DNA from: Molanna angustata
Taxonomy: Eukaryota; Arthropoda; Insecta; Trichoptera; Molannidae
Reading direction: 5' to 3'
Assembly (NCBI GenBank): GCA_963576475.1
Contig: OY754969.1
Coordinates: 26,550,958-26,614,957 of the forward strand
Length of the DNA: 64,000 nucleotides
Both the position numbers and the translations under genes were made by a program. A model generated the notes under the pieces. It ran no database searches, had not been told where the DNA came from, and worked only from the letters and a program-made list of their open reading frames with translations. Shown piece after piece: positions 1 to 58,990 of the stretch. The first letter of the stretch is position 1. Each line of letters begins with the position of its first letter.

Positions 1-634
1 GACTGTCATACAAATTGTATGAAGCGATGTTATCACTAAATTCAATTTTTATAAAAATTATTAAAAAAAAATTAAGATATACTACTATAATGTTAATTTT
101 TTCTATAGAAAATTAAATTATCTAGTTGGGGTGTTTCTGCTTTTTTCGATATTTTTAAATTTGGAAATATAGGCAGTTAAACTCATAAATTTATCATAAA
201 AAAAATATTTTTCTTAATAAAAAATGTTTGAGAAACCCTGGAATTTAAAAAAAAAACAAATTTGAGATTTTGTATTTGTCTATATTTGTACCAATTTTCA
301 GCATTCTAGCTTTTATGGTTTCTGAGATATATGGAAAAATAAAGTAAAAATTCAAAAGTTGATAACTTGGGCTCTGTAAATTGAGCGGATCAAAAGTTAT
401 AAGGGGGGTATGGACACACAGACAGACACACGAAATATTCTACTCCAAATTCTGAGTAAATCCGTATATAGAACATATATGCTGCGAAGCCTCTAAGTTG
501 GTGTTTTTTGACTTCAAAGTTGGAAAAGCCGTGAAAAAAGTAGACCTCTGCATACAATTCTCGCATATCCTGGCTTGAAACATTGTCGATATGTTAAGAG
601 AACAAAGTTCTCCTGAACAATTCGACAGTTGGAT
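1..634 (+). mobile_element. TIR element family 'R1', copy 1 (left end outside window)
   Basis: Closely matches 13851-14480 and 15554-15740. Shared landmarks in order: CATACAAATTGTATGAAGCG, TTGAGCGGATCAAAAGTTAT, ACAGACACACGAAAT, GCTGCGAAGCCTCTAA, TTTGACTTCAAAGTTGGAAA, ending in TTCGACAGTTGGA at 621-633. The last word is the inverted form of CCAACTGTCGA near the other end of complete copies. Non-coding; the family name is mine. Confidence 0.7.
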
Positions 635-1017
635 AATATCTTGTTTATTGAGAATTTATTTAGTAAAAATGTATTGCGTAATTATAGTTAGCATCCTCAG
701 AACAGGCTTCGCCTAGTGAGGCAGTAAATTCCATTGTTATATTTAAATTTAATTTATTGTACCTATTAATATGATGTAGGTATTATGGAAATAAATTTAA
801 AAATATATAAATCTATACGTTAACAGGGTGACAGTGATATTATTTCGTTAAAGAGGGTTTAAAATGACGAAATCGTCTATAGAAACTTGGTTTAGGGTAT
901 TTTTTCTTAAACCCGATTTTTTTATGTTCAAATTATATGAATAAGATGAAAGTCTTGACATTTGTAATATTCCGGAAACCTTATAAATATATATATATGA
1001 TATTTATTAAGCCAACA

Positions 1018-1445
<428 letters not shown>

Positions 1446-1451
1446 TGATTG

Positions 1452-2160
1452 TAAAGGTAGGCGCGCATGGAAGCTAATTTCATCGGCCGATTAATTATCG
1501 GTGAGCTACAACATACGAATTACACGTATGTAAGAGCGCGCATGAAGGCTAACAGAATCGGCCGATTTAAAATCTGTGACGAGACACAAAAAAATCGGCC
1601 GATCTCGATCGGCCGATTTTTTTTATCCAATACTGTTGCATGAGAGGGCGCGCATGGCGCATGCTCACCGATAATTTAATCGTCCGAGCGCAGTAGATCG
1701 AGAAGTACGTTGGCAGTGTTGTCAAACGAAATGTCAGAAAACATGGATGAAATAAATATTGATTCCGAACAATTAATTATATATGTTGAAGCACGTCCTT
1801 CGTTGTATGATTAAAAATTAAGCGAAATATTAATAACTGGTTGAGAACAGCTAAATCATAATAAAAGAACTGAATTAAGTAAGTTATTACTTAATTGATT
1901 AATAGTTACATAGGTAATTTAATAAATATTCTACTTAATGAATAAAAAAAACCATATTTCTAATCATATGTATATTAAAACTTGTGAATATACATATTGT
2001 ATTTTAAATATATGAATGTTGACCGCCGTGTTATTTCCAATCGTACGATTCTATAAGCTTCCATGCGCGCTAGTACCGATCGGCCGATTATTATCGGCCG
2101 ATTAATTTATCGGCCGATAATAATCGGCCGATGAATTTTAGCTTCCATGCGCGCCTTACC
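1452..2160. mobile_element. Foldback/TIR element rich in ATCGGCCGAT palindromes
   Basis: Left end GGCGCGCATGGAAGCTAA (1460) is repeated inverted at the right end as TTAGCTTCCATGCGCGCC (2140). Inside the ends are about nine copies of the self-complementary word ATCGGCCGAT and several GCGCGCATG words. A perfect hairpin lies at about 1590-1625. No open frame. Possible target duplication ATATTG (1442-1447 and 2165-2170), tentative. GC-rich ends stand out against AT-rich flanks. Confidence 0.75.
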
Positions 2161-3625
2161 TAAGATATTGGTTATTTTTCGAAGGCATTACGATATAAGT
2201 AGGCATGTGATATTATTTCTTAAACCATTAATGATATTGTTAATATTTCTTGAATCTAACAAAGTTTTAAACAAACAATCGATTATTATATATACCTACA
2301 GATTATTATCATAATTTGATGGTTTATAAAAAACGCATAAATTCAGTAAATGTACGCAAAGTATTACTATAAACTCAACACAGCTAATCATAATTATATA
2401 TCAAAAGTACCTACATACAAATTTGCTATGTTTCCGGCAAAACTGAAAGTAATCAAAACATACCTATACCTATGTATATGATGGCACGGTCGACATAATA
2501 TTACGCCAATGTGATCTACTGGACAACGGCGATCTCGGCTTTAAAAATCAAATATAAAAATAGTTATTATAGAGATCAGGCACATTGGACAAACGTCCAA
2601 AACAATTTAACGCCTATATATCGAGTGGCTATGCCGCCGTATGTCTTTTTACTCCGTGCGAAGATAATTTTATTTATATTATAAACGAAGCGTATCGTAT
2701 GATTTAATAATGAATTCCTGCTTCAAGGCATTCTCTGTTTTCTCCGTCACACATCCATAACTTATCAAGTAACGAAGTGTGTACCTACTGACAACAGTCA
2801 GATATGAACTACGGTTCTGTCCGAGTTATTTGTTAGACAACAAATAATAATTTTCTCGGTCTTTCTTGAAATCCAAGCAGTAATTGATTTAACAAAAAAA
2901 GGTTTTTATTGTGAAATCCTACAATACAATAGAATTGCCTTCATCCATTTCAATTAATCGCCATGCCTTTAAAATGCAAGGAAATTGTAAATTCTACTGT
3001 TTTCGCCGTGTTTTTACGGCTAAATCGTTTGTTTTGATAGAGTAATAATTGAATCATTTGAAAGATTTACGGCATTGTTTTGATAAATTGAGTGTGAAAC
3101 ACTAAAATTTGATACCTATGCGCTAGTGAAATATAAATTTATTGCTATTAGTGAAGGGTTTGTAAAAAATATAAATCATTTGTTATCTTCACCATGATTT
3201 TTATTGATATTTGAGGGATGATACATTGTACCTATTAGTAGGTATATTTTTCGTGTAAAATATCACATTAATTAGTCGGTTAGGTATTAATACAACATAA
3301 TATTGTAATAAAACTGGTTTCCAGAACATACACGCACTTACAATATCTTTACGTATTCGCATATCGTTTTGTGTAATTTCCCAGTCGATATGCGATAAAC
3401 CTTCACCACGTTCTATGGTTTAACGCGTGGAAAGGAACAGTAACGCGATAAGACAATACTGGGAAGTAGAACAGTAGTGGGGTCGGTCTATTGCCGGTGT
3501 ATCGCCATCACAGCGGTAACGTTGTACCATCTTCAGTCTTCCTCGACTTACAGCATCATTCGGTCCGTCTGGTGACATCGCCGCTCGCACCGCGCGCGAT
3601 CAAAAATGTGACGTCCTGCAGGATC
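2161..3625 (+). promoter_or_regulatory. BTBD11: Upstream region of the BTBD11-like gene (no firm signals)
   Basis: 1.46 kb between the foldback element and the first proposed ATG. GC rises from about 3,340 toward the exon, which fits a 5' UTR or promoter-proximal zone. I cannot place a transcription start, a TATA box or an upstream non-coding exon. Confidence 0.3.
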
Positions 3626-48564
<44,939 letters not shown>

Positions 48565-50050
48565 ACTTGTTACATTTACATATGTACCTATTGTACGACA
48601 TGTTACATTTTGAGGCACTTGACAAAAATGTATTTTATTTTTTTACTTGTGATTTTACAAGTTTTCGTCATAATTTAAATAAAAAAATGATTAAATCATA
48701 ATCATTATTTATTGTAAAACAAAAGAAAAATAGTGCATACCAAACTATGAATTTTTCAGATATTTACTTAATTGTATTGAAATATTTTAATACAGAAAAT
48801 CTTAATGCAACTTCACGCTATTACATTTATTTTTCTTGTATAAATTAATTCAATTTTATGAAATATTTCATAAAATTCATAAATTTTCAAATATTTCATA
48901 AACAAGCAGTCTGAAAAATAAATAACTATAAAAATATTCTATATCATACGAGTGCTGAAATTTGCATGTGTCAAACTTTAGATTTTTTCTAAGCTAAACC
49001 AAAACCATAGATAATTATAATTTAAACATATATTTTTTAACATTATATCTATGTTTGTGTCATTATATTTGTTTTGAAAATAATGTATCTAGAGACTTAT
49101 AAAGTAACATATTTTTAACATAATAATATATAACGCTAAGTAAATTTTATTCTGTAAGTATGTTTTGTTGAATATTTCTTATGGTTTAAAATGCATTCAA
49201 TATATCAACTGCAACTATCTTGATATTACCATTTATTTATTTCTGTATTATAATTATCTCCTTTCAGTATGAAATGTAAATATTTATCTATTCATTTAAT
49301 GTAACTTCATAAATACATAATATGACTGCAAGATTAATTCAATTTGTTGATGTTGTTGTTTCAGGACCCAACTAATTTTTAAATAACTTAAGTTTATACA
49401 TTGACCACATTCATAGACATTGTAAATAGACAGAAAACACACTATTCTCAATTTTTTTCTTCCAAATAATTCTATTTTGATTGCTCAACGAAGGCTTATA
49501 TTGGCTTATATATTATTTAAACTAAAATATTATTATTATAATAACTTATATAATTATTTGTTTCTGCACACACATTAGGGTGCTTCTTATTTTTTGCCTT
49601 TAAAAAAGTACCGAGTCACCAAAAAATTCACTTTATTCGCTTACCAAAAAAATATGCCTGTACCTTGCCTGCACGTTCATTCAAAATAAATTTGGAGGTC
49701 ACAAATGAGCTTCAAAGCTTTAAAAAATATTAAATTTTTGTATATGTAAAAGGTTTAAATATTTAATTTTGACTCAAAACGTATTTTAATTATTATAAGG
49801 ACCTATTATTTTGATATCAATGTTGAAAACTGTGGGATACATTTCTTTTTAAATTTAAAATTAATTTTTCAACCAATCTTCGTCAACTCATGAAGCAAAG
49901 AAAAAATGTAGTCATTGAAGAGCGAATTCTAGACAAATATACCTCTCACTATTCATTGGGATGGAGATAAAACAGAATACATCACAGGACAAGAAACCAA
50001 TTATCCATTTTAGTTGTCAAGGTAAAGGATCAACATTTATTGGTTTCTAA
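48565..50050 (+). other. 3' flank / possible 3' UTR of BTBD11-like gene
   Basis: Extremely AT-rich, no open frame or repeat family recognised. Several AATAAA hexamers. A long 3' UTR would be in keeping with a regulatory neuronal gene, but that is not shown by sequence alone. Confidence 0.4.
48678..48683 (+). terminator. Candidate poly(A) signal AATAAA of BTBD11-like gene
   Basis: First AATAAA hexamer, 114 nt after the stop codon. Further AT-rich hexamers follow over the next kilobase, so the true 3' end could be later. Confidence 0.4.
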
Positions 50051-50059
50051 ACTTACGCT

Positions 50060-50705
50060 ATATCCTACGTAGGCGATTCAAAGCGAACGCGATTGCGAAG
50101 CGATGCGATGCGGATACAAGCGAATTCAATGCGATGCGGTGCGACGCGGCGGCTCTGTCCTACGTGTGCGCGAATCGTTCCCTCTGCCGCCAGCTACTGT
50201 CATGGATGTACGTATATAAAATACTCAAGAAGTATGTACGGCAGAGAAGTGAAACTAATATTGTGTACTTAGAGAGGCATATTTATGGGGGATATCACAA
50301 TTTGTATGAAGAATTACGTGATCTTGAATTAATAAATGAGACTGAATTTACATCTTTCCGGGAAACATATCAAAATTTGACATTCGTGCAAGCGAGAGAA
50401 AACTTTGTGTGTTTTGAACAACATCCTATTGTAAAATAGCAATAATAAATAAATGTGTTCACCAACTTGTAGTCCCATTTATTTTTGCCAAATCCTAAAA
50501 TTCGCAGTTCGATAATAATAATTCTTTTGTCCCATAATATGGGACGTTCATGGACAGAAATTAAAATTTCTATTTCTGACATGTCAAAAAACAATGGCAC
50601 CGCTTTCAATTCGCGCGAAAATATCAAACCAACTGATCGCGTTCGCTTCACATCGCGCCGCGTCGCATCGAAAAATACTCGCGGTCGGTAACGTATGCTG
50701 AATTC
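50060..50705 (+). mobile_element. Non-autonomous PIF/Harbinger-like element with a residual frame
   Basis: GC-rich ends carry AAGCGAACGCGAT (left, 50,090) and its inverse ATCGCGTTCGCTT (right, 50,637), with many GCGATGCG words. Inside, 50134-50439 is open: a start of about 25 residues, then YKILKKYVRQRSETNIVYLE, YGGYHNLYEELRDLELINET, EFTSFRETYQNLTF. The YH.LY.ELR......F...FR pattern recalls the N-terminus of HARBI1-type transposases. No catalytic domain follows. Confidence 0.5.
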
Positions 50706-52900
50706 AAACTCATGCAGTGTGTTTTTCGCCAGGAAACGATTTGTGGCTCTTATAAGAACTCAAGAATTATGAAATCAAAGGAATAGAAAAATATCCTTTA
50801 TTATTTGTGGTATCTATTCAAAGAACTTGTCGCACTTGCATTTTTTGACAAGGAAATTTCTCCAGAAACGGAACTGTATGAAGACTAGTGCGCTGCTAGA
50901 AATATAGTCTGGTCTATGCAAGTTGTGAATTAAACAAGGAATGGCATAATTTGAAGAATACAATAAGTAAATCATCACTAAAGAAAGATAAAAACACTAA
51001 TAATAATTTTGGTACCTTGACACCACAAAATCTACCTTGATAGCTTCAAGTTGCTGGAGAGAACCAAATATAGGCGACTTACTATTTTGATGCTTTTGTG
51101 TGAGTGGTTACAGAGAGGAATGACTTGCCCCCAGTGCTCAAAGCATGAGAACTTTCTCTCTAAAGGACTAAAATAGCTTTATTTCATAGAGCAACATAAC
51201 ACTGAACAATGGATTCTGAATCATCAATCTGTGGAATAAATGGAATCATTAATCGGTGCTATACTATTTTTTAATAATGATAATTGTATTTATATATACT
51301 AAAAAATATTATTTTAGCCATATTTTTTATTTTCTAAATTAATTTGTAATTTTTCAAGCAATAAATTCAATTTACATTTTTTTCATTAATTACTGAATAT
51401 TGATTGCTGGTAGTGACTCTTAAAAATGAAATGAAGAAATTAAAATAATAATAGGGTTTTTTCGGTTCTTAGAATCGAATAAAAAGATTATGTCATAGGA
51501 ATTTCTATAAATATTTTTTTTTACCAAATAAGAAGCAACCTAAACATACATACATACCTTTTTTAAATGCTCAATGAAGGAAAATATAAGAAAAAATAGA
51601 GTAGTAGCCTTACCTTTTTCTTATATTTTCTTCAAATAACTCATCACAAAAAGACTCATAAAGTTGATTATCTTTGTAACAAATTCTACATAATATAAAT
51701 TTTTTTAAAAGATGTACATCCAATATTATCAAAATCACATTTTCATGTATTTCGATTTCGTAGTTTCTCAACATTTTAAATCTCATTTATGTAGTCCCGC
51801 ATCTAATCAGAAGTTTTTTTTCTCTTTTGTTTGGTCAATATGAATCTTAAATAATTACCGATTTTCTTCATTTATTATTTTGAAAAATTAATTACATACC
51901 TAGTAATTTGTTAAAAATATTTTTTGATGAAAACACTAATAACATTATTTCAATGTGCATATTGTGATGCATTTTTAGATGTTTATTTTAAATTATATAA
52001 AATACAGATCGACTACTTGTTATTGTATTGTATGTTTCTTGATATAATACTATGTATATTTAAACTATGATTCCATGAACTATGCAAGATATAAATTAAC
52101 TAAAAAATTCATACTAATATTAGTATTTTTGTTTCAATTAAAAAAAACTATTATTTTTTATTATTTCAATACCTACATAAAAAAAATATTGTTCAGGAAG
52201 TAAATAATGAAAGCTTTGTTAGTCTTGTTTTTATAAATTTATAAAAAAAATATTTTCTTACTATATAGTAAAATATAAAAATTATGAAGAGATAAAATAT
52301 AGAAATTATGTTATTTATTTTCCCATTGTACTTTTTATTTAAATTTTACTTTACTTAGGTGCCAATTGCAAATTTGATTGCGTACTTTATGTACCTATTG
52401 TGGTTCTTCAATGTTGTATACTAATATGTTTATATAATATTAAATATTTTTGAAAAAGCATAGACATTTATTTTTTGCCTTTCCAAATTTAAACAGTTTT
52501 GATTGATTAATATATTATATTATGTGCTAAATACATGGATGTCTGATTCTTTGCTTTTATAAAATTACTAAATGTAAAAAAAAATATATGAATAGGTATG
52601 AGATCTTCAAAACAACTTGGCATATTGTGGTATACATGGAAATTTATAATATTAATCATCTCAGAAATCCAGACAATGAAAAACCGTGTTTACATCAGGA
52701 ATGCATCCCAAAATCTAACTCTTTGAGAGGAGTTAGATCTACCTAACTACCTAAGCCACGGAAGCAGGTAAAACAGAAAACTCTAATGTTTTATCTTATA
52801 TATCTGCTAAATATACGTTTATTTATTCAGTCGTCCTCATCATCTCAAAATTTATTTCTCTTAATAAATTGATAGTGTTAACCTTAGTACCGTGTGAGAG
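50706..52900. other. Intergenic AT-rich DNA
   Basis: At 51,100-51,165 TGGTTACAGAGAGGAATGAC..CCAGTGCTCAAAGC..GAACTTTCT..TAAAGGACT is like the LINE end at 29.98 kb (W..LP...SAQS..FYKGL). Otherwise no gene or repeat identified. Confidence 0.4.
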
Positions 52901-52964
52901 AATTGTATGAAGTAATGTACTTTTTGCATGATTTTCCCAACTTTGAAGTCAAAAAACAAACATA

Positions 52965-53516
52965 TGGGCCGGTATTACAGTCTCAGTTTGAGCTAAAGTC
53001 AATTTTTACAAAAATATAGCGTATTACAGTGTCCGTTTTGGCCTAATCTTCCCTCAAATATATCGTTTCTGGCGGATTAAGTACTTAACGGTGAGTCAAC
53101 TGTCATTTCTCGACTCGTTGCTAGGCAACGTGGGTAGTTTCAGTGTTCTATCACTAGAGGCGTTAGTTATATCGACAGTGGCGCCACACAAAAAAACAAA
53201 CTGACAGCCATATTGAAACGAACATTCATAGCATTATTTTGGGGAAAAAAATTAAATTTACCATGCTGGATAGTAAAACAATAGTATTTCAAGTCGTAGC
53301 GTCCCGTTTTGTAGTTCATATTATTTGAGGTTATTTAAAATTTGACAGATAATAACCACAGAAAAAGTATAATATGTCTATAATTGAAGATTTAGTAACT
53401 GACATGTCATATTGCACTGTAATACGGAAATAGATTCAATCTCCTCTTAACATTAATCTTGAGTTTAACAAACTCAATGGGTTGAGGGTGGTGAGGGCCG
53501 ACTGTAATACTGGCCC
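52965..53516. mobile_element. Shorter GGCCC-TIR element, related family
   Basis: Ends GGGCCGGTATTACAGTC and GACTGTAATACTGGCCC are inverted repeats with one mismatch, flanked by TA. Internal words CTGGCGGATTAAG, CTGACAGCCAT and AACTGACATGTCAT echo the 6.7-7.7 kb elements, so this is a diverged relative. It sits next to a short R1-like piece (TTTGAAGTCAAAAAACA). Confidence 0.8.
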
Positions 53517-53518
53517 TA

Positions 53519-54950
53519 TAACTACTGTTTACTAAAAACCAACACAAAAGGAGTTATTATAGCGAAGGCACAATTTAGAATAATTTCTTTCATCATGTGT
53601 ACATAGTATGCGGAGCACATTGACTTAATTAGATACCATAAAAAAATCCTAATCTCTCTATATTTGTATCCTGTGGCCATACGAGAAATACAAGCTATGG
53701 TGCGGTACCACTGTGATGACGTCACATGGTACCGTGCCATGACCTTGTATCCCCATTATGTTGCAACAGCCAACTGAGATATTGATGTATAGGCTCAAAT
53801 AAAAGGTGAGCAACAAAAAAAAACATGTTTATATAATATATCCATATATTTTTTTGAATATTTCGGGAAACATTTTACACAAGAATAGAGTAGATAATTT
53901 GAAATTACAAATATACATATATTTATAACAATATTAAATATAATGGTTTATGATTATAGGTACATTGATACATAATATAAAATAAACAAATTAAGAAATA
54001 CTTAATAAATATATCTCTATATATACTTCTTTTGAATTTTAATACCTAAGAGATTTTATTTACACCTCACCTTAAATAGACACCGTAATTACAAGCAATG
54101 TATCACATATTAATGCGCATAATATTATCAACAGTAAATATATATAAATTATGTATTACATAATTTGTAAAAACCTATTTAAAATTCGGTATTATTATGA
54201 TTGTAATTTAACAATCACATATTTTGAAAACTGGAAAAATAAACAATTTTAGTGAGTAATCATGGTCATAATATTCTATACTCTAAAAATAAATAAAAAA
54301 TTCAACAAATTGTCAAATCTAAATCAATTGTTTAACTTGAAAATCAAGATTATAAGAAACCTATTATAACAAAACTGAAAAAATATATTCAAAAGTATGT
54401 GAAGGCAACAGTATAATTTGAGATAAATTTAATATTATATCCAACAATATCCTTAAGTACCAAAGTCTCTAATCCAATGTGATGCGATTATAACAAATGT
54501 ACAATGTTTTTATGAAAACAATTTGTACTGTGACTTTTTTCACAAACCAGATATTTGATAGTATATGGAGCTATATCAAAGTTTTAATGGCCTGAAATTA
54601 ATAAAACAAACAGATATGAAATTCCAGCTGCGAGATTAGTAATTTGATAGATGATTCAACCACAATCGTCAAAATTAAGTCTTTTTCAGCTTTTATCAAT
54701 TAAAAAATTTTGTTTAAAAAAACCTTATGTAATTATCGTCTTTATATATTAAAAATATCCATGATAGGATTTGAATTAATATTTAATAAAGAACTGTTGT
54801 GTGTAAACATATAATAAACATCAGTCATAATTTCAACAATAATGTGCTTCACATACACATACTATGTATATACGGAATTCCATCATGAAATATTGATAAT
54901 CAAACAAAATAAAATTTGTATTCATTATCATTAATAAAAACTAGTTTCAA
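53519..54950. other. Intergenic AT-rich DNA
   Basis: No gene seen. A run at 53,690-53,745 has TGACGTCACATGGTACCGTG near GTGCGGTACCACTGTGATGA, a loose inverted repeat. Confidence 0.4.
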
Positions 54951-54956
54951 ATTTTC

Positions 54957-56075
54957 TACTTGGACTTTGAAAAGGCATTCGATAGGGTGCCTCACAAAAG
55001 ACTTCTTGCAAAGCTGGAACATCTAGGTGTCCGAGGCCCACTACTATGTTGGATTAAATCTTTTTTAACAAATCGAAACTTTACTGTGAGAATAGGAACG
55101 TTTCTTTCTAAGCCCCGTGAAGTGCTCAGCGGTGTACCGTAAGGTTCCGTGCTCGGTCCTATACTATTTATTCTATACATTCTGGACCTCGGAGCAATCA
55201 TAGAAAGCACTCCCAGCTTCTTCGCAGATGACACAAAGTTCTTCGCAAATCCACTGCCCACAACGTACTACAAAGTGACTTGGATCGGATACATAAATGG
55301 ACAAAACGTTGGTTAATGAATCTGAATGCTTCCAAATGTACCGTTCTTCATATTGGGAAAAACAACCCACATATCCAGTACACCTTGGGTAAAAGCCTGA
55401 TAACTCCAGTCAAGAAACAAAAGGATTTGGGCATTACTATCTCGGAGGATTTGAAATGGTGTGAACATATCACAATGATTGTTAAGAGAGCCAATTCTAC
55501 TCTTTATCTTATCAAGAAATCATTTCACCACTCAAGTGTACAAGTTTTCCTAGAAATATATAAAACTTATGTGAGGCCGATCCTAGAGTATGGGTTTCAA
55601 ATATGGAATCCTTACTTTTTCAAGGACATTACACTGCTTGAGAAAGTGCAAAGACGAGCAACCAAACTGCCAATTGGAATGGGTGGACTGGAATACTCAG
55701 AAAGGCTGCAAATTTTAAAAATATCAACTCTGCAGGAAAGCCGGAAACGTGGGGATATGATTGAGACATACAAAATTTTACATGGCTATTATCACTGTAG
55801 TGTTATGGATAACTTTTTTACGTTGAATCACAATCCACAACTGAGGGGCCATCACTTAAAGCTGAATAAAACATCCTTTTCCCTGAATCCAAGGAAACAC
55901 TTCCTGACCAACAGAGTGGTGGATGCCTGGAATAGTTTACCGGATAGGGCTGTGAGTGCTGGAACACTCAATCAATTTAAAAACAGATTGGATGCACATT
56001 ACAAAAATAAGCACATGATACAGGTCCATCAGCAATAGCTGCCTGCCTGTTAACTAATAATAATAATATAATGAG
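54957..56075 (+). pseudogene. LINE reverse transcriptase, CR1/Jockey-like, nearly intact
   Basis: Reads DFEKAFDRVPHKRLLAKLEH, LGVRGPLLCWIKSFLTNRNF, EVLSGVP then TAA where Gln is expected (VPQGSVLGP), GSVLGPILFILYILDLGA, FFADDTKFFANPLP (catalytic FADD), a -/+ shift near 55,265-55,285, then KRWLMNLNASKCTVLHIGKN, LGITISEDLKWCEHI, YKTYVRPILEYGFQIWNPYF, LEKVQRRATKL, VVDAWNSLPDRAVSAGTLNQ and stop 56036-56038. 3' tail (TAA)n. 5'-truncated. Just one nonsense and one frameshift, so fairly young. Confidence 0.9.
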
Positions 56076-58850
56076 ATATTTTTAAATAAAAATAAAATAC
56101 CTACACGAAATAAACAATAAACGAAATTATTTTGTAATTATAATATGATTAATTGTGAGACATTAAAAAAATACTTGATAAGAAAAAATGCAAAATTTAT
56201 GTCCAAAAAACCATACCCTGTTGTATTTGGCCTGTCTTTCCAAAATTATTGTGTCTTATAAAATATTTCTTAAATTGGCAACACAATCAATTAATTATTA
56301 TTACAAAAAAAAAAGATAGAAAAAACCCTTAGTGGGTGCAATTCTTTTTTATTCATCATTATATTGGTGTTTGGATACATAATATGTAACTTTTTTTTAT
56401 TATTTGTATTAATACGACTAAAAACTAAACAAATTACAGAATATTAATTTCTTACCTTCTTGGAAGTGTTTGATAATGTCATTATGTTCAAATAACTAGT
56501 CAAACCATGAAGGTATAATACTAAGTCACTCATTTTAGTTTACCACAGATCAAATAATTTATCAGTAACCACAGATAAAATAGTCTAAAATAAAGTTCTT
56601 CAGTTTAATAAATGCTCCAGAGTTAATACGCATAGGTACTTGTTGGCACCAACACTAATTATTTTAATTTTAATATGTGACTGAAATACAATCATAATAT
56701 TCCTATATTATTCAATGAAATAATACACAGCAGTTTGAAATCTGTCGATTGAGACAGCTTTTAATTTGTAGAATTCCATAGTAATTCGAAAAAATATGAA
56801 CACATATTATTCCACAAAGTATTTATTTTGTCTACCGACGATTGTTTTGGCTTATAAGGCCATAATCAACTGGTTTTGTTCATATTTTTTTTAATTATTG
56901 GATTAGGTACATATTATTGAAATAATATATAATTCATATCATTATATTACATACATACACAACAGATTAATCATAAATAGATTTAGAAAAATAAGCGTAG
57001 TTAAATATCCAATAACATATTATAATAATTTTCATAAATACTGTCACTTAAAAATTACATAATATAAGTATATATATTAAGTTTGTGAATTATTCTATTC
57101 GAATATAACAAAACCCTCACCTTTATGCGATATGGACTCGTGTTTTCCATTTGAATATGATTCAATTTCAGTGGTAGGTACACAGATCCAAGTGAAACAT
57201 ACATAAGGATAGTATATCGCATAAGGATAATATCTGGACCATGTCAAAATTGAGATCATTTGACTGATCAGATTGTCATTTCTTTGAAGGAAACAATTGT
57301 ATCAAAGTATCGGCTAATTCCCATAAAAGAAATTTATGGGAAATTAAAATTCATTTAAAGAGATAACTATTTAAATCCAGTATCTTATCAAATGGTTTCA
57401 TTATTTCCAATGCCTATAAGTTTTTCCTATTTTCTACCCCATTTTGATCCTGTTTAATCACATTTGTTTTATATTAAGTTACTCATCCCTGAGGTAAACA
57501 TATTACCAGCCTGTAGATATGAAGAAATTGTCTACAGATCCTATCACAAATAAAAAGTGATCTCCTAACATATTCATCACTGAGGTATTTTGTCTTTTAT
57601 GTATTTTACTTAAATACTTAATTTGCAGGCATGTTATAGTATTTGTCTTCATTGCCTATGTAGACCGATTTATAAACAAATTGCCTTAAAAATATTACAA
57701 AGTTTACTTCGTACAATGTTTTATTCTTATTTATTTCTTTATTTATTTCATATAAAAAAATTGTTTTCAATTTAATATTCATCCAGCATAACTATATTTT
57801 AAAACTCAAATCATAATGAACGAAAATTTATGAAAATTAACAACTATTTTTATTAACATCGAAAATGAAGCAAAAAAGAGATGATTATATTTTTCATAAT
57901 TTGTTAATATAAAAAAAAAAAAAATTAAATATGCTTCTCAAAAAGTATTTATTGATTGAAACTGTTCATTTAAAAATGAACCACATTTTTATAACATGTA
58001 ATACATTTGGTCAATACACAATTATATTTTTTTATTTGTTCGTTTTAACTAATATAAAATCCAGATTATAAAAATATAACGATCACATTACCATGTCCAT
58101 AAAATCTTTTCCAGACAAAAAATATTTATGATATAATATATTGTTTTAGACAACCAGTAGATATTGACATACATCAAAACACAAGCTGACTTATATTAAA
58201 TATTTACAAAGTTAATCGTATCTTAAACACAACTATTAAATAATAAATTATAGTTAAAACAATATGATCTTATAGTGTATCAAATCTTGAGATGTTTGTC
58301 TCAATGCGACAAATGTGACCACAGCAACAAAGTAAGAGCTAAAATAAATACTAAAGTATGATTATTTTCGACTATAATAAGTACATTGATAGGTAATTAT
58401 AATTAACCTAACATTGACAAATGAAGGCATTTTGACTTGTAGTCTGTAAGAATAGACTATAAATAAAACATGATAACTATCCTTAAGGGAAAATATGTTT
58501 TATTCAATATTCAACATTAAAATAATCCAGTGCGTACAGAAAATAAAAAAAATATTGCAAGACAAAATTATAAGAAGTTTATTTTTATCTTCTAAAAGAT
58601 TCTTCCTCTACAAGAGATTTATTATAATTTACAGAAGAGAAAATAATTTATTTGAGACTTAAGAATAATGGATTATAGTTGAAAAATAATATAAATATTT
58701 TAACTAGAGGCTTTTATTAATATCACCAAAGTTTATTATAAGCTCAAGTTTAGAAATATTTTGTAACTATGCAAAAAAATCACATCTCAATTAATCAATA
58801 TTATGACTCATTTATTTTTTGTTTATAAAAAGAATGAATATGTTCTTGAA
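56076..58850. other. Intergenic AT-rich DNA between converging genes
   Basis: No coding sequence recognised. GTTTTGGCTTATAAGGCCAT at 56,851 is a small palindromic word. Could include distal 3' UTR of the flippase gene on the - strand, but nothing proves it. Confidence 0.4.
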
Positions 58851-58990
58851 ACAAGTACATATACATTCCCTAAATTAAGCATATGCTTGTGCTATAGGTG
58901 AACAAAATCGGTCGTGGCAGGATTCAAACTCACAACCACTGGATTACTAATCCAGCGCGCTAACCGCTCTGCCACCATCCATCTAACCAC
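58850..58990 (-). repeat. SINE family 1, well-preserved reverse copy
   Basis: Reverse strand: GGTGGCAGAGCGGTTAGCGC, GGATTAGTAATCCAGTGG, TTTGAATCCTGCCACGACCG, TTCACCTATAGCACAAGCAT, TTTAGGGAATGTATATGTAC. The anticodon-arm-like GATTAGTAATCC stem is preserved. Confidence 0.85.

Noticed and set aside
49861..50060. Possible extra exon after the BTB gene
   Set aside because: Reads briefly open but has no paired splice sites, and the BTB frame already ends with a proper stop at 48564.
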